From: Actinostola sp. cb2023
Lineage: Eukaryota > Cnidaria > Anthozoa > Actiniaria > Actinostolidae
Direction of reading: 5' to 3'
Assembly: GCA_033675265.1 (NCBI GenBank)
Contig: JAUJYZ010001307.1
Span: forward strand, 310,001-374,000
Length of the DNA: 64,000 bases
Made by a program: the position numbers and the translations under genes. Under the pieces are notes generated by a model. The model saw only the letters and a list, made by a program, of their open reading frames with translations. It had not been told where the DNA came from and did not search any database. Numbering within the stretch: position 1 is the stretch's first letter; each line of letters starts with the position of its first letter. Of the stretch, positions 44,711 to 57,477 are shown in pieces.

Positions 44711-46506
44711 ATGGTAAAAGAAAGAGGAGCTTGGTAAAGTTGCAAAGTCAATTCCCGGCGGCAGCCGCGTGCGCCATGACTGACTGCGAAGAACTCATTC
44801 ATTCACAAGGTACGTTTGGGTAAATGAGTTATAAGTAAATATTTTCTTTCACTAATTTTCCTTTATTAAGAGAGTATTTTAAGAAACAAAATTGTACTTT
44901 GGTATAATGGGAAACTTGAATCAAGTCAGTATATAAGTGTCGACAGTCGAGATATTTTCGCGCCATTTTTCGGCTTCAGAATAAATTATTTTCTAAAGAA
45001 ATCTTAAGTACGAGTATTTTCATTTACTTATTTACTTTATATTTATGTATTCTGTGTGTATTTTTTTCAGGACTCAAAGTTTTCTGGACCCTGGCCTGGA
45101 GTGTACTCTTGAGGCGAAAAGTCTCGCCGTAAACGACTTTGTCGCCCAGCAGATGAAGACAAAACACAAGGTAAATATTATTGTACCATTTTTTTAAAAC
45201 TAATTTTCTGCTTTCTTTATGACTAAAGCATAATAGTTTTCCTGATAAAATAGAGAAAGAAAAAATGTTGGCGCCAAAACAAAATACGTGGGAATTTTGA
45301 AGGAGTGGGAGGGGGAGATGAAGGGGGAGGGGGAGGCTAGCGATGTTGATCAGAGTTGTTCAGAATCACGTACCGTATTCACCGGCGTATAAGCCGCACT
45401 TTTTTTCCGAAAATTGCGATCCAAATTTGGGGGTGCGGCTTATCTGCGAGAACATCGGGAATTGGTTCCAGAAATTTACATATCAAATTAACATAAAAGA
45501 ATAAAATCATTCATGTGCTTATTACTATTAGTTACTCCTAAAAGCACAAAAATTAACGGGTGTTAACGCCTTTTCAGACAGTTTACAATAGTGCTTTTAA
45601 CGGTTTTACTACAAGACCTAACGGTTTGCTAAAGTGTTTTTCATTGATGAGCGGGTTTATTCACGTGTTAACACAACATGCATGTGTCAATCAAGAGTCT
45701 CAAACATAACATTCTCACGTGCACGTTAATGAACCTTAGATTTTAAAACTGATAATACCGTTGGTGGGAAAGATCACCATTCTTCCAGTGCTTCACGACT
45801 TGCTAATCTTCTCTGTATATCGTTCCAATTTACATGTAATACGAACATATCCCGATAAGTAACCGTAAGGAGTTTGGCATACGAAGATATTCCGATAAGT
45901 AACCGTAAGCAGTTCGGTTGTGCTCGTTGTACGATGTGAACTGGACGAGGCTGTGCAGCTCGGGGTCCTTCAGCCCGAGCAATAATACTTCAGATTTAAT
46001 TCGATACGTGCTCGGAAACTATTTGACCCCTTTGTTAATTTGAGCGAATCATACTTTCGGATTTAGTTCGATAGGCGTTCGGAAACTATTCGACCCGTTT
46101 GTGGCCAACGGGGGGAAAAAGAATGCCCATTTTATAATTCGGGCTTCCTCCAGAAGTGTTTGAGTAAAAAACATTTTTTCCAAAATTTGCGTTGCCAAAC
46201 TCGGGGTGCGGCTTATCTGTGAGTGCGGCTTATACACCGGTGAATACAGTAATTATTTTTTAAATTTGATTTGATAAATGGGGACATACAGGCGAAAGGA
46301 ACCAATAGGTAAAACTCAAGCTCATTCAAACTCCTTTATTCACATTTGACTTTTTTGTTCAGGATAAAAATCAAGACTTCAAGATTAAAGTTGTGAAAAA
46401 GTTCAAGATTAAAGTTGTGAAAAAGTTCAAGCAAAGTCAAGATGTTGAATTTGAAAGATTATGCGAGTCAAAGCGAACACAGATGAAGACGTCAAAGCAT
46501 GTGTAA
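43813..46506 (+). CDS. Candidate novel 95-residue Lys-rich protein, 3 exons
   Basis: I do not recognise this protein. Exons 43813-43856, 45071-45170 and 46363-46506 join in frame: donor AAAAG|GTTAGT, acceptor TTTTTTTCAG|G, donor CACAAG|GTAAAT, acceptor TTGTTCAG|G, ending TAA. The product starts MVGRSRVISIFNSK, continues with an acidic-neutral stretch (TQSFLDPGLECTLEAK) and ends in a basic region with a duplicated KFKIKVVK motif. The middle and last exons are open for 82 codons in the required phase, uncommon by chance in AT-rich DNA. An alternative exon ending at 44810 (donor CACAAG|GTACGT) would put exon 2 out of frame. It could be a non-coding transcript; expression data are needed to decide. 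Confidence 0.4.
45371..46251. mobile_element. 0.88-kb TIR element (intron of the 43813 gene)
   Basis: TACCGTATTCACCGGCGTAT at the left and the inverse ending GGTGAATACAGTA at the right, with adjoining gtgcggcttat blocks in both arms. The interior has duplicated ttcgat-ggaaactattcgaccc blocks. No transposase frame. Confidence 0.7.
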
Positions 46507-49500
46507 CTTCTGATGTTGCAGAACTTTACTGATCTGCAACATTTTGAGGCCACATTGCTCGGGTAGGAAAGTTTTCGATTATATTACCTCCCTCAGAAAT
46601 TTTTTCCCATTTTATTGATTTCACTTGAAATCAAAATAATTCAGTTTAGAGCTTTTATCTGGACATTATGATTTCACCATGGCCAAGTCAGAGGGTTCTT
46701 CTTTTCATTAAATTAACTAGTTTTTTGGGGTGTAAATTTGTGCTCATTTTGGTCCATCTCTTTTGCACACACCTAAATGCTATATATCGGAGCACCAACT
46801 AATAGGTAGGGTAAGGAGAGTCCTCTGTTACTTGCCAATGGTGAATAGATCATCGACAGCAGGTTTCCGCAGGCCGGGTAACATATGTCCTGCATTATGT
46901 TGAGGTAAAAGCTATCAGTTCAGTTTGAGGAATAATGCATCTGTCATATCCATCATTGGGGCTGTTTGCACTCGACCCTTCCTATCTTGATCATGTAGTA
47001 CACACTACATGTATCAATATATGAAGGGGTGGCCACTGCAAGTACTCTTGCAATGGTTTAAGGTAAGGTTTCATTAACTGAGTGTAAACTAGAGGGTACT
47101 TTATATGGTGGGACTAGCCCATTAAGCCATAGATTGGACCTCCTCTTTAATGGATCTGACATTATGTTAACTTCCTCCATTTCTGTGAATTAGGTTAAGG
47201 TCAGTTATAGGCATAAATCTTAGGAATCCCCAGTGACTAAATAATGTTAAATTGTGACTGTTATGCATTATATTTTTGTGTTAAAAAAATCCGGCATAAA
47301 AAAGTTTTGGCTCAAACTTTTAAAAAAAAAATCTGGCAAAAAAATCAATTCAGCTGATTATGGTAGTTAGATTTCATCGGCATGTCAGAGTACTACGAGA
47401 TATTAGGATTAAGTTACTTATAATTTTGCGGCTTCGATCTAATTTAGCATTAGTTAACTGGGAAGTGGTATTGGTGGGTCTCCAGCAAATCCCATTACAG
47501 GGGGTAGAATAGGAATGTGTTTGCGGACTTCGATCTTCCAGCCAAAGTACTCTTACTAACACTTCAGTTTGACTATTCGAGTTTTTTGGAGTTTGGAGAA
47601 CATGTTTTTGGGTTTTCAACAAACAAGTCAAAGAGAAGAGAGAAGAGTTGTGTTCTTCCTTTTGATGACTGCAATTCTTGGAAGACACCGATAGAAGGCA
47701 TCATTGGAGTTCCTGTTGAGGTTTTGGAAAATCTCATGCTCAATGTTTCATTGAAATTTTTATTGTAAAATGTTGGAAAATAAAATATAAAAAACATCAT
47801 TGTGTATTTGAAACTAACCAAACTGTTACTCCAACAGCTTTTTCAACTGCAAACTCCTTCTACGGGCTGGATTTTTTGGTTTTCATGAAGTCATTGTGGT
47901 TTCATCCAATATCAATGCTGGTCTGGTTTTCGATGAAGACTCTATGGAGTAATTAAATTATGTTGTAAATGTTTGTACTAAATAATGAAATAAAAGAAAA
48001 ACAATAATATTGTGTATAGTGTTACTTAAAAATAAGAAATTTAATTGGATTTTCTGTGTAGACAGATAGATAATATTATCAAGAATTGTCAGTTTACTGT
48101 TGTAAATTCAAGTTCACAATTAAATATAGAAAACAATGTTGTGAGAGTGTGAGAATTGTTTCAGTGGATTTTCTGTGTAGATGATAGATAATATTATCAA
48201 GCAGTTTACTGTTGTAAATTAAAGTTGACAATTAAATATAGAAACAATGTACTTTGTGAGTGTATGCATACTAACATTTGCATCCTGACATGATTATTAG
48301 CTGTTGCTCATTTTTCATTTTTCAACAACATTTGAAGGTGAGTGTAAAATACGTCATCTCAATTCCTTAATCTCATTTCCCTTTCTTTTATTTTTTCAGT
48401 TTTGTTCACTTCAAGGTAGGTCAAAGGGTCGAGGACAGGTAACCATATTCTGTATCAGTCATTCAGTAAATCTTATTGCAAATAAAGGAAATCAAAAGGA
48501 TAATTATTGTGCATTTGACAGCTCTCTGAACATTATTAATATTATGTAATGTCTTATTAAAAGAGAATGAAATGCAAAATGAGAAGAAATCACAAGTAGT
48601 GAATAATTTGATACTGCCACTGTTATTGGCAAGTGCAAATATGCACAAATTGCATTGTTGAAAAATAAAAATCACAGTATTACATTATATCATGGATGTA
48701 TATAGATTTAAAAAATATGGTTTCTAGTTTTTGTTTTTTTCATTTACAGATTGCATGCTTGGCTATCAGCTTTGTGCAACATTGGTAAGAATACAATTAT
48801 TATTATTCATGGCATGTGTGACAGCAAGTGGTAAGACTTACTATAAGGGTACAATATTCTGGAGCTCAGTTAGACCAGGAAATGATGGTATATATAGCTG
48901 TGAAATGGCCAACAATACTAAGGACATACTCAGGTAAGCATATGACAGTCATATGCATGGTAAAGTCAATGCCAAGGAATCAGGAAAATGTGGTGGTAAT
49001 GATTGATGGTAGCATGGAATGACCATTCCTTCATTAGGTAAGTATCACATTGGATGTCGCAGCATATGACATATGCATGATGACGACATATGCATGATGA
49101 TGACATATGCATGATGACAACAACAACCATGATGATGATTACCGGTATCACAACTACAGCAGTAAAGTGATTAGTGATTACAGTCATGTGTAAGTCAAGT
49201 GAGGGTATAGATATCACATCGACCTGAGTGAGAACACCCATGCGACCAAGCAATTTAGAAGTACTACTACTCAGTGGATGACATTGCCAGGAAGAGTAGT
49301 ATGCACTATGACAATGATGAATGGTAGGTTACTACATGTGCATCCAGTGGACCAATATACCCAACAACATGTAAACAAAGTGACTTGGAAGTATCAGATG
49401 GCCGGTATATGACAGTTTCATGAAGAGTAAATATATGCACAATGATGATGATGAATGGTAGTATACTTAGTATGGTGGACCGACCAGTACATCCATGCAA

Positions 49501-50740
49501 TGTAGGTGACAGTATCATATTGCACAAGAGTGCAAGGAAGAGTATAATTGTAATGATGATGAATGAGGAGGTACATGTCATGGCTGACTATTTGTAAGGT
49601 GTTGGTAGGCTGCCCCATCATAAAGACATGGAAGCAATATTCCTTTGAATGATGTGTAACAAGTTTGTTTGTCAGTTGATGGAACAACTATTTGCGCTTG
49701 GTTAGCGCATGAGCATTATTCATCTCATGATAGTTTGAAATTGACGTTCGTAAATACATCTTCATTCATTCTCCGATGATGGACCGGTTAGGTCTGAAAG
49801 CTTGGATTTTTTTTTACGATCCATGAATTCACATGGAAGAAGCCTCATATATGCCATATTTGTAAATTGTGGCTTAATTGGTACATTATTGGTGTTTGCA
49901 CCATTGCTGTTTAATATCAATCAAACATTAGTTTGATCTAGTACTCTGTAGATATAAGTGATGGTTTATCACAACATTGTCACTCGCAAAGAGTGATAGT
50001 TTTTTGGCTTTACCAAGAGTTTTATAATTGAACAAAGCTTTGCGGCATATTATCCATTGTCCTGGTCATCTGAGATAGTATATAACATGTGTGGAGTGAG
50101 AGTAAACCAACATAAAGCTAAAATTAAATCAATTACTTAAAATAAGTTAATTAATATTTAAATTAAATAATATTAATCTAGTACATTTAAATAGATGTAG
50201 CTGTAAGTACATTATAAATAAACATTTTAAAACTAGATCAGGTGGCCTTGACAACTGGATAATATGTCTTTTAGCTTTGTAAGGTTTTAAAACAATGTTG
50301 ATAAGTCATGGACTTGTAGGCATTAATATTATGTCTATAGCATTTAATGCACAGTGCCATATAGCTGAAGGTGTAATATAACCTATTGCAATGATGAAGG
50401 CTCAGGTACAGGGGCATATTTAGGGGGTGGGTGCAGGGGATGCACATCCACCCCCCCCCCCCCCCCCCCCTCAGACAACTTTTTTTTTCTTCTGACTTTG
50501 TGTCCTTTTTATTAAGATGAGGTTTTCCTCATTAAGTGAAGCTGTCAATCACTGATGTCTACTAGTGGGACAAGAAATGTTTTTCTTTTGCTCTGCCGGC
50601 TACAATACATCTTATCCTGGTTCGATTCTTGAAGCTGTTTTCAATAGTTATCCTCTCGTTTGGCATGAAAATAAATCAAAAATGTGAAATGAAACGAAGG
50701 GTACTATATGTTCCGACTCACAGGATCCTTTTATGGCAGT
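46507..50740. other. Gene-poor spacer
   Basis: No frame here reads like a known protein. Short frames exist (for example 48731-48937) but lack splice continuity or family features. Local features are duplicated 48050-48110 / 48160-48220 segments (ttttctgtgtaga, gatagataatattatcaa), a (CATATG)-rich stretch at 49060-49130, and a poly-C run of about 22 at 50451-50472. Confidence 0.5.
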
Positions 50741-52770
50741 AATGGTATGGACAGGTAATAGTACTTATATGGCACTTATATGGTATGGTGGACAGCTAAT
50801 GGTACTTATATGGCACTCTATGGTATGGAAAGGTAATGGCACTTGTATGGCACTCTATGGTATGGACAGGTAATGGTAGTTTGTATGGCACTCTATGGTA
50901 TGGATAGGCAATGGTACTTATATGGCAATCTATGGTATGAACAGGTAATGGTAATGTATGGCAGGCACTCTATGGTATGGACATGTAATCTATGGTATGA
51001 ACAGGTAATGGTAATTGTATGGCACTCTATGGTATGGATAGGTAATGGTACTTATATGGCAATCTATGGTATGAACAGGTTATGGTAATGTATGGCAGGC
51101 ACTCTATGGTATGGACATGTAATCTATGGTATGAACAGGTAATGGTAATTGTATGGCACTCTATGGTATGGACAGGTAATCTATGGTATGAACAGGTAAT
51201 GGTAATTGTATGGCACTCTATGGTATGAACAGGTAATGGTAATTGTATGGCACTCTATGGTATGGACAGGTAATGGTACTTATATGGCAATCTATGGTAT
51301 GAACAGGTTATGGTAATGTATGGCAGGCACTCTATGGTATGGACATGTAATCTATGGTATGAACAGGTAATGGTAATTGTATGGCACTCTATGGTATGGA
51401 TAGGTAATGGTACTTATATGGCAATCTATGGTATGAACAGGTTATGGTAATGTATGGCAGGCACTCTATGGTATGGACATGTAATCTATGGTATGAACAG
51501 GTAATGGTAATTGTATGGCACTCTATGGTATGGACAGGTAATCTGTGGTATGAACAGGTAATGGTAATTGTATGGCACTCTATGGTATGGACATGTACTC
51601 TATGGTATGAACAGGTAATGGTAATTGTATGGCACTCTATGGTATGGACAGGTAATGGTACTTGTATGGCACTCTATGGTATGGACAGGTAATGGTACTT
51701 GTATGGCACTATGGTACGGACAGGTAATGGTACTTGTATGGCACTCTATGGTATGGACAGGGAATGGTACTTGTATGACACTCTATGGTATGGACAGGTG
51801 ATGGTACTTGTATGACACTGTATGGTATGGACAGGTAATGGTACTTGTATGGCACTATGGTACGGACAGGTAATGGTACTTGTATGGCACTCTATGGTAT
51901 GGACAGGGAATGGTACTTGTATGACACTCTATGGTATGGACAGGGAATGGTACTTGTATGACACTATGGTATGGACAGGTAATGGTACTTGTATGACACT
52001 CTATGGTATGGACAGGGAATGGTACTTGTATGACACTGTATGGTATGGACAGGGAATGGTACTTGTATGGCACTCTATGGAATGGACAGGTAATGGTACT
52101 TGTATGACACTATGGTATGGACAGGTAATGGTACTTGTATGGCACTCTATGGCATGGACAGCTAATAGCACTTGTAGGACACTCTATGGTATGGACAGGG
52201 AATGGTACTTGTATGACACTTTAGTATGAACAGGTAATGGTACTTGTATGGCACTCTATGGTATGGATATCTAATGGTACTTGTATGGCAATCTATGGTA
52301 TGGACAGGTAATGGTACTTGTATGGCATTCTATGGTATGGATAGGTAATGGTAATGTATGGCATTCTATGGTATGGATAGGTAATGGTAATGTATGGCAC
52401 TCTATGGTATGTACAGGTAATGGTACTTGTATGGCACTCTATGGTATGGACAGGTAATGGTACTTGTATGGCATTCTATGGTATGGATATCTAATGGTAC
52501 TTGTATGGCACTCTATGGTACATTTATGGACAGGTAATGGTACTTGTATGGCATTCTATGGTATGGATATCTAATGGTACTTGTATGGCACTCTATGGTA
52601 TGGACAGGTAATGGTACTTGTATATCACTCTATGGTATGGACAGGTAATGGTACTTGTATGACACTTTATGGTATGGACAGCTAATAGCACTTGTATGAC
52701 ACTCTATGGTATGGACAGGTAATGGTACTTGTATGGCACTTTATAGTATGGACAGGAACTCAAGTACTAC
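50741..52770. repeat. 37-bp minisatellite, about 2 kb
   Basis: About 55 copies of a unit close to ggtatggacaggtaatggta followed by cttgtatggcactctat. Copies vary at the cttg/attg, ggac/gaac and gg-gg positions, and some lack a half unit. Higher-order groups of several units recur between 50890 and 51640. Open frames (MVWTGNGTC type) come from the repeat. Confidence 0.93.
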
Positions 52771-55293
52771 TGATACTTATATGATGCAGGCTATGGTGTG
52801 GACAGGGAATAGACCTTTTGTCATGATATATTATGCTATGGCATTAGATAGAAGCAACGATCCAGTAGAGGTGTTGTGAACCTTAAAACCCCAAAGGTAA
52901 CATCATAGCATATTTGGTCGGGGTTACACGTTCCCCATTTTTTCCACTTAGTGGTTTTTAGGGTTTTTGTGTCCGGCTGTGATGCGACTGGTTTTGCATG
53001 TCATAATTGACTGTAAACACTACCAGTCTTGATTTAGACCTCGCTCAGTCTATAGGAGTTTCCTGTAGATCTGTGGTTAGTATCTAACCAGTGTCCAGGA
53101 GGTCATGGGTTCAATCCCAATTTCTCTTTGGATTAAACAAATTACTTATTTCTGGACAATAATATTATTGAGTGGAAAGGGATGGCTATAAGGGGAGGTT
53201 GGAGGCCATCGTTAATCCACAATAATTGTGGATTAATTATTACATACTACATGTATGTCCATGGATGTAATAAAACATCCAGTAACCAATAAATACTTTT
53301 ACTTTATCCAAACCAAATTACTGTAAAATTCAGCAGTATATACTGGAATGTGACGGCACAAAGGAAGGAGGATGAAACTGGACTTTTACAATATAGTTGA
53401 TTGAAATTATAGTATGTTGACATGTTGTATAGTATGTTGCATACTGACATTTGTCACCTAGTCCCTGCTCAGACTTTGGCCTAATGGAAGACTGGTTTGT
53501 GTATAAGAGACACAATGGATAATAAGGTACTCTTGTTTGATCTAAATAAATTCGGCATGTAAAGACCAATAATTAACATCTGAATTTTTGGAGGTTTATT
53601 AGAACATATTGGCAGCTGTTTAGAGACACCAATTTTTGGCACGTACCCATCAGTGACAGATGGGGAACTAAATTATCTGCTACATGAATGGTAGCCTCCT
53701 CGTGGCGTAGCAGGGAAGGGGTGCTATAACAATATGTACATGACTTTTGTACATCAGTTGTACCGAATGTTTATGGCACCTCTACAAATCATCATTCACC
53801 CAAAATGTACATTTCACTGTCAAATAATATTTTTTTTCCAGTCAGAAGGATTAAGCCTTTATTACATGTAGTTCCCATAAACTTTCAGTTTCTTGTAGGG
53901 TTCTGCAAGTGCATGTATTTCATTTTCTGGTCATTACCGGTACTCTTGTGTATATTTAGGATATTACTTGGCTGATCCGCTCGTTCATAAAATATTGTTT
54001 TTACCACTCGAAATTCATATATCTTCAAGCCGCCGTATAAGTTTCTTTTTATCATATACCAGTAGACCCCCCCAAAAATTTTTTAAAGAAGTAATGACTC
54101 CGACATCAAGTTTAGTATGAATTTTATGAGTGAGATATTTTCCAGTAAAACACTTGTGTCTATATAATAATAATATTGCTAATTATTTCAATATATTATT
54201 GTTCGCAAAGATCACTGACAGGACAACCACAACCCACACATCAGATCTAGTTGGTGTAAGAGAGCACACTTGACATCTACTTGTTAGTTGTCTTGAGGAC
54301 TGGGTGCAATTCCCAGATTGGATATATTTTGTGGGTTGGTTGTCACTCTCAGGCGAGTATGATGTGCAAGCCAGCAAGCGAGGAGTGCATCAGCCATGAG
54401 AGCCATTTATATTCATACGAGCTTAGCTTGTGATTATTGTAAGAAATATTGTCACATCATAGGGAAAATCGTTCCTTACTGGTCAGAGAAGACATCTAAA
54501 ATTGCTCAAATTCAATGAAACTTTGTGCAGGTATAGTAAATAAAGACCTACCCTGCGAGCAAAGGAGACTCTACTCGCAGGGTAATAAAGACCACAAGAC
54601 ACCAGGAAATCTTTCAAGAATGGTAGAGTGAACTCTCTCCAAGACGGACACCCTCGGGACCCTAAACAGCTGTCCATCTTAGAGAGGTGTCCGCCTGAGA
54701 GAGATCGGGTTATGGAATTTGACCACATTAATTTATGACTGTCAAAGCTGATAGGCAGTTCGAATTCGAGTTTTATTTGCTATTCAAGGACAAAGCAGTC
54801 TGTAATACTCTACTAAGAGTGAAGACTTATCTGGTAAATAAATAAAGGAACTGTAAATAGATCATCAATTAAGTGATCATACAGTTTATGGCAAGTTACA
54901 TGTGATCTATTTGTTTTCAGTCATTAGCTCCAGTTAGTGTCCGTCTTAGGAGGTGTTTTTATGGTGTTTTTTTTTATACTGTTGTACCTAAATTGATTTA
55001 TAAAGTGTCCATTGTCTGTCTTAGAGAGGTGTCCGTCTTAGAGAGAGTTTATGTACAATGAAACAACGGGTTTTTGGCAGGGACCAGCATAATTTTATGT
55101 TGTCCGTCTTAGAGAAGTGTCCGTCTTATGCACCAGTCAATGTAAATCCCCGCACCCCCCAGGCCGGGGATTAGCGGGGCATAGCGAAGGCATTGCAAAG
55201 CCGTTTTCTTCTTTTTGAGAGATGGAATGTCCCCAGGGAGCGGTGGATATATGTCAGTTTGAAACTCTCCCCTTGTTCTCGTGCTTTTCCAAA
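52771..55293. other. Spacer with repeat remnants
   Basis: No convincing gene. A tRNA-like head (box A near 53075, box B GGTCATGGGTTCAATCCC at 53100-53117) suggests a plus-strand SINE at about 53030-53150. A 36-bp hairpin TACCCTGCGAG...CTCGCAGGGTA lies at about 54550-54585. The gtccgtcttagagaggt repeat family occupies 54630-54715 and 54935-55130. Confidence 0.45.
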
Positions 55294-55726
55294 ATGGCGG
55301 CATTTACGGAGTCGAGCGAGGTAAGATGAAAATCCAACACTAATATGCTGCATACAAGCCATCTTGGCATTAAATATGTGAAATATTTCATATAGCTTAT
55401 CAGCCTCTGCGTTCTTTGAATGAGTCATTTTTTTCGAGAGGATTGATAAAATTTGCTTGTGTTGAGTTTTGGGAAAAGTTTATCGCGGTCGACTGTCTTA
55501 TTGCAGACAGGGCAAAAAAGTATGCGGAGAATTTTGTGAAGAACAGGTAATTAGCTTATATCTAAGCTTATCTAATTCTATTCAGTTACAGTACAGTACA
55601 GTTATAAATTTCTGCAGGATCCGACCTAAATCATTGCCAAGTCTGGACAAAGAAACTCTAAAAGAAATCGGAATTACATCACTGGGAGATATTTTAGCCA
55701 TACTCCAGCAGGTGTCGAAGGCCTGA
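55294..55726 (+). CDS. Short SAM-domain protein (C19orf47-like)
   Basis: Exons 55294-55320, 55467-55546 and 55618-55726 give 71 residues, starting MAAFTESSE and ending QQVSKA. The fold pattern is that of a sterile alpha motif: an aromatic N-terminal helix (FWEKFIAV), the middle RAKKYAENFVKNRI, then a C-terminal LDKETLKEIGITSLGDILAIL helix. It resembles the N-terminal SAM domain of C19orf47. The rest of that protein is not visible downstream, where satellite-like repeats begin. A weak donor inside CAG|GTGTCG (55711) could continue the gene to unseen exons; otherwise this is a SAM-only protein. SAM domains usually mediate oligomerisation. The ATG is in AAAATGGCGGC. Confidence 0.6.
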
Positions 55727-55946
55727 GCAAGGGATTGTCTTTCTAATACCTCCCCGCTGGGCAAAGACTTAAACCAGCATATGTTGTCCGTCTTAGAGAA
55801 GTGTCCGTCTTATAGAGAGTTTATATAAGTACAGTGAAACAATGGGTTTTTGGCAGGGACCAGCATATGTTGTCCGTCTTAGAGAAGTGTCCGTCTTATA
55901 GAGGTGTCTGTTAGGTAAGAGTTCACTGTATATATTACTCACGAGT

Positions 55947-56165
55947 TGACTAATTGATTTATAATATGGCATCTAGAGAGCGTGCAGCCCATGGGGAAAT
56001 ATTAGTTCATAGCAATTTTAGTCAATGAGCGTGCAAGTTATTTCGAACAGCACGCTCACAATCAGACGAGGCCAGTGGGAGGTTGATGAGAGCGTGCAGC
56101 CCATGGGAAAATAGTTCATAGAACTCTAGCCAATCAGAGGGTGCGCTATATCATTGCTATATTAT
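55947..56165. repeat. 215-bp dispersed repeat, copy 2
   Basis: See copy 1 at 41905-42120; the two align over their full length with scattered changes. Confidence 0.7.
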
Positions 56166-56204
56166 AAAGTATTTAATAATCCTGAAAAATAATTCACACA
56201 GTCA

Positions 56205-57477
56205 CAGCATGGGCTCCCTGTGGTCATACTGCACAGTATACTTTGGCTGCTTCATTTCAACTGCACTGATGTCTGCACTACACTGTACTCGTTTTATTTC
56301 CACGCTTAATTTTGTTGCCAAAATGTTGCCAAATGAGCATCCATCTCAAGACAAAGCGAGAGCTAGTTGACTGTACTCAAAATGATACAGACATGCAATG
56401 GCAAAATGTCGCCTGACACACGTGTCGGGTTTACTACTTCAAAATCAAGTCAAGGTAAGAAATTAAGCTTAATCAGTTATCCACTGTCATGTTATGGAGA
56501 TGATTCTTTCTTTCGTAATATCAGAAATGAAATCAACCGAAAATGAAATACCCGACAGGCGACAATCGATAAACTCGCAGTTTAGCAATATAAATTAACT
56601 TACCCCTCTCAGGCAATGATGTTTGTAGTTTTCAAGTCCACCATAAACACTAGTTAGGCTTCATTCAACATAACGATTTGGGCTCCCTGTGGTGCGCATG
56701 CGCTCTAATATTCATCAACTAACAAAACTCGGCAAAGTACAAAATTAAAAGCATTAAACAATTTTACCCTTCCTTTTATTGTTCACAAAGTTTTTATCTC
56801 CAATTTTGCTGTTAAAAACTTGATGTCGAATTTATTGACATTTTAGCTACAAGTATGTTGGGATCCCTGTGGTGCCCATATACCAAACAAACCGATCTAC
56901 AAATCCCGTTTTTTTTCTTCTTTTAGAAACCTAACCACTTATATATTGTAGCCATTCTTCTAAGCTTTGTACTAATGATGTGTGTTTTGTTGAAAACAAT
57001 GCCATTTGAATATTTCGTCGATTTTTTGACATACCGTATAAAAAAAGGGATTTTATTCATATCCTCGTTAACCTCTGGAAGTGAGCACGATTTCAAAACT
57101 CTTTTTTTTTTGCCAGAGACTTGACGCTCTATCTGATGTTTCTCATTAGTATTATTTGATTTTAAAAACAGTTTTAAAATAGACAAAAACTACGTTCAAT
57201 CAAGCCATGTAGATTTGGGCTCCCTGTGGTGCAATCAAAACTTCAGAACTCCAAGAAAATCATCTAAAACTCATCCAAAACGTAGAAAAAATACATTATT
57301 AATCACTTTTAACCTTTCCTTTTAATATTCTTCCATTTTTTAACTTCAATTTTGCTGTTTGAAAAATGTCGAATTTATTGACTTTTTTGCTATGATTATG
57401 TTGGGATCCCTGTGGTATTATGGAACCATCCCCGGGAGAAAAGGAGACTCTGTCAGCAGGGAAGAAACTACACTAAT
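56205..57477. repeat. Diverged left part of the 540-bp array
   Basis: Successive blocks starting at gggctccctgtggt (56209, 56680, 57217) and gggatccctgtggt (56863, 57401) share gtcgaatttattgac and a roughly 150-bp segment with ctaagcttt and gttttgttg that resembles the main array unit. Copies here are much more diverged than those to the right. Confidence 0.6.

Noticed and set aside
44710..44810. MTDCEELIHSQG frame with a donor at 44810
   Set aside because: Splicing it to the exon at 45071 gives an early stop; kept only as an alternative exon of the 43813 gene.
48731..48937. Frame with an apparent signal peptide and YSCEMANN motif, reminiscent of an Ig domain
   Set aside because: Too short, lacks the first Ig cysteine and Trp in spacing, and no neighbouring exons extend it.
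51822..52229. 135-codon MVWTGNGTC repeat protein
   Set aside because: Direct translation of the 37-bp minisatellite; frame is interrupted wherever unit length changes.
53330..54377. Several 60-80 codon frames in the 53-54.5 kb spacer
   Set aside because: No splice continuity, no conserved motif, and overlap with a tRNA-like SINE remnant.
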